64,000 bases of DNA from Candidatus Mycolicibacterium alkanivorans (GCF_022760805.1 NZ_JAIVFL010000001.1:62001-126000); one strand, 5' to 3'. Numbered from the stretch's first letter, positions 16,753 through 25,601 are shown. Numbers and translations: made by a program. The notes: generated from the sequence alone by a model not told the origin.

Positions 16753-17595
16753 CTACACCCCGGACCTGGGCGCCGTGCGGGCGCGGGCGCTGCGCACCGC
16801 CTCCTCGACGAGGTCGCGGGCCACGTCGGCGAGCTTGCGTTGGTCGGCTTGACTGATGGCCCGCAACTGGGCGAGGGCATCCTCGGCGCTGCGGCCGGTG
16901 CGTCCGCGGATGAGGCCGATCGCCTGATCGATGACGGGACGGGTCAGCAGGACCTCCTGCAGGCGGTCGGTCAGGGCGAGGGCCGCCGCGAGAATCCGGG
17001 CGTTGTGGACGGCAACGGCGGCCGGCCTGGCGAACAGCTCGCCGAGTTCTGCGGCGTGCCGGTCGAACACATCCTTGCCGAAGGCGTAGGCGGTGATGGC
17101 ACCGACCACGTCGTCGCCCACCATCAACGGCAGCGCGAGCGCGCTGTGGACACCGAGGCGCCCGGCGCGCGGCCCGAACCGCGGCCACAACTTCTCCCCG
17201 CCCAGCGACCCGGACAACACCGTGCGCCGCGTCAGGGCAGCCGTGACGCCCGGGCCCTCGTGCAGGCCGCCGTATTGCAGACGGTCAAGTTCTACGACGA
17301 AGCCGGCGCTGACCGCCGACTCCTCGACCATGTCGTCCACCCGATCGGCGCGCAACAGCGCCAACCCGACGCCGTCGGCGCCCGGTATCGCACCGACCGC
17401 GAAGGTCGCCACCTCGGCCAGCAGCTCCGGCAGCGGTCGACTGTCGGCGACCAGGTTCGCGATGTCCCGGATTCCGGCCTGCAGATTGGCGTCATCGGCT
17501 GTCAGCTGACCGGAGGCCGGCGACTCGTCACCGTCTTGGGGGAATGTCAACACCGCGGACCTGCACTCGCACTCTCGAGGGCCGACGCCCACCAC
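16753..17595 (-). CDS. GAF-ANTAR signal-response antiterminator protein
   Basis: The 280-residue protein has a GAF domain (about 40-195) followed by an ANTAR RNA-binding domain (about 215-270; RPVIDQAIGLIRGRTGRSAEDAL). ANTAR proteins bind paired hexaloop RNA hairpins and prevent termination when their sensor is triggered; in mycobacteria they regulate lipid and redox genes. The N-terminal 15 residues are not conserved-looking, so the start may be later. It stands alone; the 115 bases before the glycosyltransferase start hold no gene. Confidence 0.85.
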   Translation of the reverse strand: MVGVGPRECECRSAVLTFPQDGDESPASGQLTADDANLQAGIRDIANLVADSRPLPELLAEVATFAVGAIPGADGVGLALLRADRVDDMVEESAVSAGFVVELDRLQYGGLHEGPGVTAALTRRTVLSGSLGGEKLWPRFGPRAGRLGVHSALALPLMVGDDVVGAITAYAFGKDVFDRHAAELGELFARPAAVAVHNARILAAALALTDRLQEVLLTRPVIDQAIGLIRGRTGRSAEDALAQLRAISQADQRKLADVARDLVEEAVRSARARTAPRSGV

Positions 17596-17729
17596 CTGCC
17601 GTCAACGAGGTGTCGTCGCCAGCACTGTCACCCCATCCTACTTGGGCTAACGGGCCGGCGGATGAGCATTCGGGCGTACAGTCGCCAAGACAGGGACCGC
17701 CAACAGGCCCCCAATGAAAGGGCCCACGC

Positions 17730-17858
17730 ATGTCCGACAAGTCCCCCCGTAAGGCGATGACGAAGAAGTCCGGCAAATCCCTCAAGGAAAAACGGGCCGA
17801 GAAGCGGGCCAAGACCGACGGCCACACCGAGACGGTCCTGAACATCAAAGGACGCTGA
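17730..17858 (+). CDS. Small lysine-rich protein (42 aa)
   Basis: The ATG at 17730 is preceded by GAAAGG eight bases upstream. The product starts MSDKSPRKAMTKKSGKS and ends TETVLNIKGR; about one third of residues are Lys or Arg. I believe very similar short proteins occur in other mycobacteria, but this rests on memory. High charge suggests nucleic-acid binding or a disordered adaptor. It is divergent from the ANTAR gene and convergent with the redox operon. Confidence 0.65.
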   Translation: MSDKSPRKAMTKKSGKSLKEKRAEKRAKTDGHTETVLNIKGR

Positions 17859-17933
17859 GCACACCGGCCTCGGTGATCCCAAATAGATTGCGGGTCAACG
17901 CTTTCCACTGACATCCACCGTCGATGAGTCACC

Positions 17934-19172
17934 TCACCCGCGGGGACTCTGCGGACGGGACTCGTGGACAAGGACGTCCGCCGCGGCGCACCTGGCGTGG
18001 TGGTGGGCTTCGATGTCGGTGGCGAAGGCGCGCAGCGCGCTGCGGACCAGACGTGCGGTGCCATCGGGATGGCGGCACGCCCCGCGACCGTCGACCAGGC
18101 GCACCATTCGCCGGATCTCTTTCACCAGAGGGTCGTTCGCGCGTCCGTAGGCCAGTTCGTCGAGCAGTTCGGCCAGCCGGGGCAAACCCTTCTTGCACGG
18201 GCCGCACTGCCGCGCGCCCTCGTCGGCCAGATACCCGACGATCTCGGCGGAACGGACCAGGCCGCACTCGGTTGTGCCCAGCGCGTGGATGATGCCCGCA
18301 CCCGGAGTGGCCCCGAGGTGCTTGAGCCCGGTGCGCGACAGCTTCGTGCCGCCGAATGTGTTTGCCGGAAGCCATGTTCCGTGATAGCCGCCGACCAGGA
18401 TGGCGCTGACGTTGCGCGGGTCGGTTCCGCCGTGGTGCGAGATGAGGTCGGTGAGCAGCGTGCCGGTGGGCACCTCGACGACGCCGTGGTGGTCGAACGC
18501 CCCGGACAGCGTGACGAGCATGGTGCCCGGATCGTCCTGATCGCCCACCGAGCGGAACCACTCAGCACCGTAGCGGGCGATGAGCGCGACGTGCGCGAGG
18601 GTTTCGATGTTGTTGACCAGAGTGGGCCGGCCGCGAACTCCCGACACCGCGGCGATGACAACGCGGTCCCGCGGTAGCGCCGGGCCACCCTCGATGCGGC
18701 GGATGGCGGCGGATTCCTCGCCGGCGACGAACTTGTCGGGCGCCTCGACCAAGGTGATGTTGTGGGGGTCCAACCCGGCGGCGCGCCGCTCCTCGAGGGC
18801 TTTGGTGGCCGCCGGTACGGCGTCGGGGTGCAGGTAGAGGAAGACCTTGTCCGCGTTGACGGCCGTCGCGACGGCCTCGAGTCCGTCGAGAACCAGTTGC
18901 GGGGCGCGTTTGATCAGCAGGGCGTCCTTGCGGCTCAGCGGTTCCCCCTCGGCGGCGTTGCCGACCACGACCGGCTTGGGGCCGCTGACCGCGGCCAGTT
19001 TGATCCCCGCCGGGAAGCCGGCACCGCCGCGCCCGGACAGCCCGGCCTCGTCGATGGCCGCGATCAGGCCGGGACCGTCGACGGCCGGCATCAGGCCGAA
19101 GCGCTCGTGGTGGTCGGCCAGGGTGCGGCCGTTGGCGGCCAGCAGCCGCGGCATGGTCGGTGCGGTGTTCAT
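17934..19172 (-). CDS. NuoF-like NADH-binding flavin/Fe-S oxidoreductase subunit
   Basis: The 412-residue protein resembles complex I subunit NuoF: GRGGAGFPAGIK and NAAEGEPLSRKDA form the NADH/FMN site, an SLBB-like domain follows (about 230-290), and QCGPCKKG...GACRHPDG supplies cysteines for a 4Fe-4S cluster. No other Nuo genes are present. It is the last gene of an operon with a ferric-reductase-like membrane protein (spacing 8 bases). It therefore probably delivers NADH electrons to a membrane haem protein instead of to complex I. Confidence 0.8.
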   Translation of the reverse strand: MNTAPTMPRLLAANGRTLADHHERFGLMPAVDGPGLIAAIDEAGLSGRGGAGFPAGIKLAAVSGPKPVVVGNAAEGEPLSRKDALLIKRAPQLVLDGLEAVATAVNADKVFLYLHPDAVPAATKALEERRAAGLDPHNITLVEAPDKFVAGEESAAIRRIEGGPALPRDRVVIAAVSGVRGRPTLVNNIETLAHVALIARYGAEWFRSVGDQDDPGTMLVTLSGAFDHHGVVEVPTGTLLTDLISHHGGTDPRNVSAILVGGYHGTWLPANTFGGTKLSRTGLKHLGATPGAGIIHALGTTECGLVRSAEIVGYLADEGARQCGPCKKGLPRLAELLDELAYGRANDPLVKEIRRMVRLVDGRGACRHPDGTARLVRSALRAFATDIEAHHHARCAAADVLVHESRPQSPRG

Positions 19173-19180
19173 CTACTGGC

Positions 19181-19723
19181 TCACACGCCCGCGTATTCGG
19201 TGAAGTTGGCGCGCAGCCGCCACCCGAGGCTGGCGGTCACGATCAGCGCGCAGCAGCCGGCGAACGCCAGGAACCAGATGCGGAACGCATCGGTGCCATT
19301 GCCGATGGCGTGGGCCATCGCGATCGGCCACAGCGTGTAGGTGGCCCAGTGGATGACACGAAATGCCTTGAGCCCCAAGCTTTTCCGTAGCATGCTGGTG
19401 ACAATGATGATGATCAGCAGGTCGAAGGCGACGGTGCCCAGACCCTGCCACAGCGGCCGGTACTTGCCGAGGAACGGAACGACGAAGTCGATGACGCGCA
19501 GCTTGGCATATGGGTCCATGAACAGCAGGCCCATGTGCAGCCCGACCAGCAGTACGGCCGCCAGGGCCACGAAGCGGTGCACGTCGGCGACGGCGAAGCG
19601 GGGCAGCGCCACGAGCGGGCGACCCGAACGGGTGGCGATACCCAGCGACACGGAGATGGTCATGAACGCCAGGGCGACGATGCCGTTGCCGCGACCCAGC
19701 GCCCACAGAGCTTCGCTGCTCAC
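19181..19723 (-). CDS. Ferric-reductase-like/YedZ-like haem membrane protein
   Basis: The 180-residue protein has about five to six transmembrane helices and paired histidines typical of b-haem ligation: DVHRFVAL and GLHMGL on one side, VIHWATY and AMAHAIG on another. The fold is that of ferric reductase-like transmembrane (YedZ/FRD) domains. It lies between a proline-rich exported protein (3-base gap) and a NuoF-like protein, so it is the likely electron conduit across the membrane. The terminal acceptor is unknown. Confidence 0.78.
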   Translation of the reverse strand: MSSEALWALGRGNGIVALAFMTISVSLGIATRSGRPLVALPRFAVADVHRFVALAAVLLVGLHMGLLFMDPYAKLRVIDFVVPFLGKYRPLWQGLGTVAFDLLIIIIVTSMLRKSLGLKAFRVIHWATYTLWPIAMAHAIGNGTDAFRIWFLAFAGCCALIVTASLGWRLRANFTEYAGV

Positions 19724-19726
19724 CGG

Positions 19727-20218
19727 TCAAGAACCGCGAGAGATCGTGACGTGCGGCGAGAAGCTGTTGCCGCCCGAGGTCTGGCTGCCGCCGATCGGGA
19801 CGTGACTCTGCCGGATCGGGAAGGACGACCGGGACTGCGGCGCCTGCTGGACCGGCGCCTGCCGCACCGGGGCCTGCTGGACGGGTGCCTGCGTGTACTT
19901 CGGGGTGTAGGTCGGCTCCGGGGTGTACTTGGGCGCGTACGTCTCGACCGGGGCCTGGGTAGCCACCGGCTCCGGTGCGGGCGGCGGGGCGTCGACGGTC
20001 GGGGGCGGTACGACGACCGGCGGTGCCGGCGGCAGGTCCACCGGGGTGTCGATCACCGCGGGCTCGACGGCCTCCGGGGCCGGAGCCTCCGCAGCTGGGG
20101 GCTTGTAGGTGTCGGCGTAGGCGAGGGCGGACGCGCCGGCCACTCCGGCGACGCCGATCCCGGCCAGCGCCCACGAGGCGACGGCGGCCCGGCGAAATCC
20201 GGAACGGCGTGAGGTCAT
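19727..20218 (-). CDS. Proline-rich exported or membrane-anchored protein
   Basis: The 163-residue protein has an N-terminal transmembrane/signal segment (residues 12-35, ending ASALAYA) followed by a Pro/Ala/Val-rich region with YAPKYTPEPTYTPKYT repeats and QAPVRQAPVQQAP repeats, then a short Ser/Gly-rich tail. It is first in the redox operon. It may be an extracytoplasmic partner or spacer crossing the cell wall; no cofactor-binding motif is visible. Function unknown. Confidence 0.7.
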   Translation of the reverse strand: MTSRRSGFRRAAVASWALAGIGVAGVAGASALAYADTYKPPAAEAPAPEAVEPAVIDTPVDLPPAPPVVVPPPTVDAPPPAPEPVATQAPVETYAPKYTPEPTYTPKYTQAPVQQAPVRQAPVQQAPQSRSSFPIRQSHVPIGGSQTSGGNSFSPHVTISRGS

Positions 20219-20347
20219 GTAGACGATGGTGGCAACCGATTCTTAAAGCGCTCAAAGAACTCGCTATGGACCCGCTAGGTGGTGACCAAAGACCCCAATC
20301 GCGCCTCTGACCGTGGAGTTTGCGCCGCCCCGTGACATTCTGGACTC

Positions 20348-20806
20348 GTGAGTACCTGGGACGACACCACCATCGAGTCCGGCGAGTACAGCGTCGAGGA
20401 CAACAACCAGCTGCAGCCGGAGGACACCCTGGTCGACCGCGGGGTCGACGACGTCCTCGACGAGGGCATCTCGCCGCCGGAGCGGCCCTATGCCAAGGCC
20501 ATCCTGGACCACCCCGGCAAGGAGACGCTCGAGGAACTGCTGGCCGAGGAGGAGCCCGATCCGCTGTCGCGGCTCAACAATGTGCTCGACGAGCTGGAGC
20601 GCGAGCGCTCCGACGGTTCCGAGCAGGAATCGGAGTTCCCGGAGTCCGACGAGGTAGGCCGGGCGCGCTCGGGCCGGCTGGTGGCCTCCAACCTGGGGTC
20701 CGGCGCCGACGACGACGCCGAGATGTTCGCCTCCGACGTCGGCATCGATGGTGGTGCGGCCTCGGCCGAAGAGGCCGCCATGCACATCATCGGAGACGAA
20801 GACTAA
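20348..20806 (+). CDS. DUF5709 family acidic protein
   Basis: The 152-residue protein is strongly acidic with YSVEDNNQLQPEDTLVDRGV, LDEGISPPERP and EEEPDPL segments typical of actinobacterial DUF5709. It is soluble and predicted partly disordered. Function is unknown. It starts with GTG at 20348 and stands alone, divergent from the redox operon. Confidence 0.75.
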   Translation: MSTWDDTTIESGEYSVEDNNQLQPEDTLVDRGVDDVLDEGISPPERPYAKAILDHPGKETLEELLAEEEPDPLSRLNNVLDELERERSDGSEQESEFPESDEVGRARSGRLVASNLGSGADDDAEMFASDVGIDGGAASAEEAAMHIIGDED

Positions 20807-20999
20807 GCCTCGACGTGTCGATCGCGGACGTTCAGGTTTAGCCATGACCGGCCGGTAGGCTCGAGATGCTGGCCCACCAGCCGGCCCGAAGCGGGGGTCC
20901 CATTGTCGTGCCCCCGCGAGCACCCGCTCACCGTCGGGCACATCCTTCCACACCGTCGCCGCTCAGCCGGACGACGGTCGCATTCGCTCAGGACTCTTC

Positions 21000-22142
21000 A
21001 TCGCCATCACAGATGTCGCCCGCTATGCCCACCTCAGCCCGCGGGAGATCGACGCACTCGGTGCCGCGCTCGACTCGATCCGCACCGAGGTCGAGGATTC
21101 CCGCGGTGGGCGCGACGCCGCCTACATCCGCAGAACCATCCAGTTCCAGAGGACCCTGGACGCCGTTGCCCGACTGCTGATCTTCGCCACCCGCTCGCGG
21201 GCCGGGTGGCTGCTGGGAACAGTCTCGCTGGCCCTGGCCAAGAGCATCGAGAACATGGAGATCAGCCACAACGTCGCTCACGGACAATGGGATTGGATGA
21301 ACGACCCCGAGATCCACTCGGCCACCTGGGAGTGGGACATGGCCGGGCTGACCTCCCAGTGGCGGTACTCGCACAACTACCGCCACCACGTGTTCACCAA
21401 CGTTCTCGACGTCGACGACGACCTGGGGTTCGGCATCATGCGGGTGACCCGCGACGTCGCGTGGCGGCCCCGCAATCTGATACAGCCGTTGCGCAACGTG
21501 CTGCTGGCCGTGATCTTCGAATGGGGCATCGCCCTGCATGGCCTGCATTCGGAGCACGAGCGTGCGACGAGCACCGCAGAACGGACGGCGCACACACAGG
21601 CACTGAGGCGCAAGATCACCCGTCAGGTCATGAAGGACTACGTGGTGATCCCGGCGCTCAACGGATCTCGGTGGCGACGGGCGCTGACCGCCAACGCCGC
21701 GGCCAACGTACTGCGCAACCTCTGGGCGTACGCGGTGATCTTCTGCGGGCACTTTCCCGACGGGGCCGAGAAGTTCACCAGCGGTGTCCTGGAGCAGGAG
21801 AGCAGGCCCGAGTGGTACCTGCGTCAGATGCTGGGCAGCGCCAACTTCCGGGCCGGACGAGTGCTCGCGTTCCTCAGCGGCAATTTGTGCTATCAGATCG
21901 AACACCATCTGTTCCCCGATCTGCCGAGCAACCGCTACGCCCAGATCGCGTCCCGGGTGCAGGCGTTGTGCGCCGCATACGGCCTGCCCTACACCACGGG
22001 CCCGCTGCCGCGCCAGTTCTGGCAGGCCCAGCGGACCATCCTGAAATTGGCGCTGCCGGACCGCTTCTTGCGCGCCACCTCTGACGACACCCCCGCAACC
22101 GCTTCGGAATTAAGGGGTTACCAGGCGCGGATGGAGTCGTGA
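21000..22142 (+). CDS. DesA3-like membrane acyl-CoA/fatty-acid desaturase with an apparent AUC start
   Basis: The 380-residue product carries three histidine boxes (HNVAH, HNYRHH, QIEHHLFPDLPSN) of membrane di-iron desaturases and closely follows M. tuberculosis DesA3 (Rv3229c), an oleoyl-forming stearoyl-CoA desaturase. Alignment places the DesA3 initiator MAITDV over ATC-GCC-ATC-ACA-GAT-GTC at 21000. AGGA (20990-20993) lies six bases upstream of the ATC, as for a normal start. No ATG, GTG or TTG lies in frame until ATG 21255, which would delete 85 residues including conserved sequence. The electron-transfer partner gene found beside desA3 is absent. Either a rare AUC start or a start-codon mutation. 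Confidence 0.78.
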   Translation: MAITDVARYAHLSPREIDALGAALDSIRTEVEDSRGGRDAAYIRRTIQFQRTLDAVARLLIFATRSRAGWLLGTVSLALAKSIENMEISHNVAHGQWDWMNDPEIHSATWEWDMAGLTSQWRYSHNYRHHVFTNVLDVDDDLGFGIMRVTRDVAWRPRNLIQPLRNVLLAVIFEWGIALHGLHSEHERATSTAERTAHTQALRRKITRQVMKDYVVIPALNGSRWRRALTANAAANVLRNLWAYAVIFCGHFPDGAEKFTSGVLEQESRPEWYLRQMLGSANFRAGRVLAFLSGNLCYQIEHHLFPDLPSNRYAQIASRVQALCAAYGLPYTTGPLPRQFWQAQRTILKLALPDRFLRATSDDTPATASELRGYQARMES

Positions 22143-22299
22143 GCGTGAGCCGGCCGGTGCGGAGCTGACCAGGACGTCGCGGTGTGCGGGTAAGGACTTC
22201 GGCCCCTACCCGCAGGCTCGGTGCCGTGATTGCATCGCCAAACAGGGTCGACCGCCGTGCAGTGCGACGGTGCCGTGATGACCACAGGTGCGGGGGCAG

Positions 22300-23157
22300 A
22301 TGGTGCTGGAGAGTTTCGACTTCCGGGGTTTGTCGATCGCCTATGAGCGCACCGGTCAGGGTGAGCCGGTGATCATGCTCCACAACGGTGGCTCCTCGCA
22401 TGCCATCTGGGATGAAGTGGCGAACAGGCTGGCGGGCAAGTACGAGATCTTCGCCCTGGACCTGCTGGGGTTCGGCAACTCGGCCAAGCCCGGCGCGGGC
22501 TACACCTTGGACAACTATGTCGCGATGCTGGAGGACTTCGTCAGCTCACGAGGATGGGAAAAGGTTGCGCTCGTGGGCAACTGCACGGGATCCGCCATCT
22601 CGCTGGCGTTCACCGAGCGCCATCCGGAGAAGGTGAAGGCCCTGGTGCTCTGCAACCCGCTCACCGAATCGACCTTCCTGGGTGGCTGGTTGGGACCGTT
22701 GCTGTGGTTGCGGGAGCGCATGCCCGGAATCAATCGGCAGGTGTACCGGTTGCTCGGGCACCTGAAGCTCACCAACGGCATCGGCTCGGCCGCCACCCTG
22801 TTCCAGCTGGGGCCGCGCGGCCGAGCCCTCAACGTCCATCGCAACCCTGAAATCTGCGGCCCGTACGCGGCCTCCGGCCAGCTGGAGTCGCTGCTCGGGG
22901 TGCTCGACGACCTGGAGAATTACTCGGTGATCGACAACCTCGCGCCGCGGCAGGGGTTCCCGCCCATCTGCACCATCTGGGGGCTGAAGAACAAGATCGT
23001 CTCGCCTAAAGCGGGACGCCGGCTGAATTCGACCCTCCACCCCGCTCGCCAGGAATGGCTACCCGAGAGCGGCCACCTGCTGATGCTCGAGCAGCCGGAT
23101 GAGGTCGCCGCGATCATCGACGGGTTCCTGCAGGGCGCCGCGGCGACGCAGGCCTGA
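22300..23157 (+). CDS. Alpha/beta-hydrolase with Cys nucleophile and altered acid residue
   Basis: The 285-residue protein has the alpha/beta-hydrolase fold with LHNGGSSHAIW (oxyanion region) and DLLGFGNSAKP. The nucleophile elbow reads GNCTGS (Cys95) instead of GxSxG. The usual WGxxD acid site reads WGLKNK, replacing Asp by Asn, while the histidine in PESGHLLMLEQP remains. It is thus either a cysteine hydrolase with a relocated acid or a non-hydrolytic member. It ends one base before the OleC-like gene, which argues for joint function. Start chosen at ATG 22300; GTG 22288 is possible. Confidence 0.75.
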   Translation: MVLESFDFRGLSIAYERTGQGEPVIMLHNGGSSHAIWDEVANRLAGKYEIFALDLLGFGNSAKPGAGYTLDNYVAMLEDFVSSRGWEKVALVGNCTGSAISLAFTERHPEKVKALVLCNPLTESTFLGGWLGPLLWLRERMPGINRQVYRLLGHLKLTNGIGSAATLFQLGPRGRALNVHRNPEICGPYAASGQLESLLGVLDDLENYSVIDNLAPRQGFPPICTIWGLKNKIVSPKAGRRLNSTLHPARQEWLPESGHLLMLEQPDEVAAIIDGFLQGAAATQA

Positions 23158-23158
23158 G

Positions 23159-24910
23159 ATGGTGCTGTTCGCCGACGACATCTTCAACCTCGCCGACATC
23201 GTGTTGCGGGTAGCGCGCGAGGATCCTGAGCGCATCGCGGTCATCGACCTGGACGGCTGGGAGGGCTACGGCACGCGCCGCTACAAACGCCACACCTACG
23301 CCGAGCTGTCGGCCGACGTCGAGTCGGTCGCTGTGGGGCTGCGTGAGATGGGCATCGCCGAGCTGACCCGCATCGTGTGCATGTCGCCGCCCAGTTACCA
23401 GACCTGCGTGGTGGGCGTGGCCCTCACCCGGGTGGGCGCCTTCTCCATCTGGATCGACCCCGCGGTCGGCTATCGCAACGTCGCAGAGCGGCTCAGCCGC
23501 GTGCAGCCGGAGGCGTTCCTGGGCAACGCGCTCGCGCACCTCGGGCGGATCACATTCGGATGGGGTCCTCGCGATCTGCGCAAGCTTGTTCTCACCGAAA
23601 GCCCACTCGCGCCGGGTGGCCGAATCATCACCGGGTTTCCGCCCTTCCCCGGCGCGCGATCAATCAGTTCGCTGCGAAAACACGCGCCCGCCGAGCCGCA
23701 GCCGCCACAAGTCGGGCCCGACGATCCCTGCGCCGTTCTCTACACCACCGGCAGCACCGGGCCGGCGAAACCGTCGCTGTACTTGCACCGCAACTTCTGT
23801 CAGCTGTTCCGCAACGCGCACCACAGCTGGCGCTGGGATCCAGACCACGACGTCCCGGTGGACATGGCCGTCTTCCCCGCGTTCTTGTTCATCCCCATCA
23901 GTGCCGGCGGCACCATGGTGGTGCCGCCCATCGACTTTGCCCGGCAGAGCCCGGCCACGGTCGATCCGGCCGCCCTGATCCAGGTCATCAACGATTGCAA
24001 GGTCGGGTCGTTTTTCGCCGCGCCGATCCTGATCGAGAACCTGGCCCGGGAAGCGCTCGCGCGGAACCTGACGATGCCCTCGTTGAAACGAGTCATCGGG
24101 GCCGGGGCGCCGATCTCTGGCCCGGTGGAAAGAATGCTGCGCGCGGTGATGGCTCCAGACGGAGAGTTGGCCGCGAATTACGGTGCCACCGAGGCCATGC
24201 CGTCGACCGAGATCGGTAGTCACGAGCACCTTGACGGCTTGTGGGACCTGACCGAGCAGGGTGCCGGCGTCTGTGTGGGCTACGCGCTGCCGGGCGTCGA
24301 ACTGAAGATCATCGACATCGTCGACGGTCCCGTCGACGCCATCGAGGAAACCTCGGAGCTGCCCACGGGCCACGTCGGGGAAATCCTGGTGCGGGGCAAG
24401 CACGTGAGCCCCGAGTACTACCTCGACCCCGAGGCCACGCGCAAGAACAAAGTGCCTGACCCACAAGGGGATTGGCACCGCTTCGGGGACGTCGGCTACC
24501 TCGACGCGCAGGCCAGGCTCTGGGTCTGCGGTCGGGTGTCGCAGCGGGTGAAGGCAGTTGGCGGGAACGTCTTCCCGCTACAAGTCGAGCCGCTCTTCGA
24601 CGCTCACCCCAAGGTGAGGCGAAGTGGACTGGTGGGCGTGCCCGGACCGGCGGGTGAGCTGCCCGTCCTGTGCGTCGAGGTCGAGCCCGACGTGGGCAAG
24701 CATGAACTCGCCGGCTTGCACCAGGAACTCGTTGCCCGGGCGGCAGATTCCGACATGGCGAACACGATCCACGCCATCCTCTTCAAACGCAGGCTGCCGG
24801 TGGATCCGCGCCACGACTCCAAGATCGAGCGAGGACAGCTCGCCAAGTGGGCCGCCCGGCAGTTGTCGGGACCCCGCTTCCGCAGCCGGCGCGCGCGCCC
24901 TGTCGCCTGA
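23159..24910 (+). CDS. OleC-like adenylate-forming enzyme (possible beta-lactone synthetase)
   Basis: The 583-residue protein belongs to the ANL adenylating superfamily: TTGSTGPAKPS (P-loop), NYGATEAMPS, and hinge/C-terminal region WVCGRVSQRVKAVGG. The tail HPKVRRSGLVGV and LPVDPRHDSKIERGQLAKWA is typical of OleC, which converts beta-hydroxy acids to beta-lactones in olefin synthesis, more than of standard fatty acyl-CoA ligases. No oleA or oleD is nearby. It follows the variant hydrolase by one base and a desaturase, suggesting a lipid-modifying cassette. Assignment as OleC-like is by motif memory. Confidence 0.7.
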   Translation: MVLFADDIFNLADIVLRVAREDPERIAVIDLDGWEGYGTRRYKRHTYAELSADVESVAVGLREMGIAELTRIVCMSPPSYQTCVVGVALTRVGAFSIWIDPAVGYRNVAERLSRVQPEAFLGNALAHLGRITFGWGPRDLRKLVLTESPLAPGGRIITGFPPFPGARSISSLRKHAPAEPQPPQVGPDDPCAVLYTTGSTGPAKPSLYLHRNFCQLFRNAHHSWRWDPDHDVPVDMAVFPAFLFIPISAGGTMVVPPIDFARQSPATVDPAALIQVINDCKVGSFFAAPILIENLAREALARNLTMPSLKRVIGAGAPISGPVERMLRAVMAPDGELAANYGATEAMPSTEIGSHEHLDGLWDLTEQGAGVCVGYALPGVELKIIDIVDGPVDAIEETSELPTGHVGEILVRGKHVSPEYYLDPEATRKNKVPDPQGDWHRFGDVGYLDAQARLWVCGRVSQRVKAVGGNVFPLQVEPLFDAHPKVRRSGLVGVPGPAGELPVLCVEVEPDVGKHELAGLHQELVARAADSDMANTIHAILFKRRLPVDPRHDSKIERGQLAKWAARQLSGPRFRSRRARPVA

Positions 24911-24936
24911 CTCGCCTCTCGGCTGTTAATGGCGAG
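24911..24936. terminator. Possible terminator after the OleC-like gene
   Basis: CTCGCC (24911-24916) and GGCGAG (24931-24936) pair around a 14-base loop directly after the stop codon. The stem is only 6 bp, so this is a weak prediction. Confidence 0.3.
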
Positions 24937-25028
24937 CATCGAGTGTCGGTGGGATCCGCCAGACTCGGATGCGGCCGCTAGTCCGCGTAGTCTGCAACTA
25001 CTCGAGTTCCATCGGGAGGAGGTGCGCC

Positions 25029-25601
25029 GTGTCGGAGCTTGCACACCTGCCACGTGGTTTGCTGACCCTAGAGCAGTGGGATGCGCTTGACCTCGACCGG
25101 ACACGACGGTGGGAGCTCAGTGAGGGAACACTCATTCTGTCGCCGCGTCCGCACCCCCGGCATCAGCTCATTTCGAGAAGGCTTACCCGCCTACTCGAAG
25201 ACCACCTGCCGGCTGGGCTCGAGGCGGTTCCGGAGATCGAAGTGACGACGAGCGGGGCCTTTCCGCCGAGTGTTCGTGACCCTGACATCGTTGTGGTTCC
25301 AGATCGCGTGTTCGACCAGCTTCCTGCCCGTGTCGCCGCAGCCGATGTTGTGCTTGTCGTCGAGATCGTATCGGCCGGCTCGCGCGGCACGGACCACGTC
25401 ATGAAGTTGCACGAGTACGCCGAGGCGGGCATCGAGAACTACTGGATCGTCGATCTCGAGGCACCGGCCGACGACCAATTTCTCGCGTATCGGCTCGACG
25501 GCGGAAGCTATCGACGGATCCCGGCTCTCGACGGGGACAGGGTCCGTGTGAACGAGCCGACAGCGCTGGAATTCACGTTGGATATGTTGACGCGTCGCTA
25601 A
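25029..25601 (+). CDS. Uma2-family restriction-endonuclease-fold protein
   Basis: The 190-residue protein has the PD-(D/E)XK-like core of Uma2 proteins: VRDPDIVVV, VVLVVEIVSAGSRGTD and HVMKLHEYAEAGIENYWIVD. Uma2 proteins are abundant in actinobacteria and cyanobacteria; their biological role is unsettled, though they are usually described as endonucleases. GTG 25029 is chosen because GGGAGGAGG lies six bases upstream. It opens the accessory stretch that runs to about 33,000. Confidence 0.85.
   Translation: MSELAHLPRGLLTLEQWDALDLDRTRRWELSEGTLILSPRPHPRHQLISRRLTRLLEDHLPAGLEAVPEIEVTTSGAFPPSVRDPDIVVVPDRVFDQLPARVAAADVVLVVEIVSAGSRGTDHVMKLHEYAEAGIENYWIVDLEAPADDQFLAYRLDGGSYRRIPALDGDRVRVNEPTALEFTLDMLTRR

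Noticed and set aside
22300..24910. Complete olefin (oleABCD) pathway
   Set aside because: No OleA thiolase or OleD reductase is present and the hydrolase lacks the OleB Asp nucleophile.
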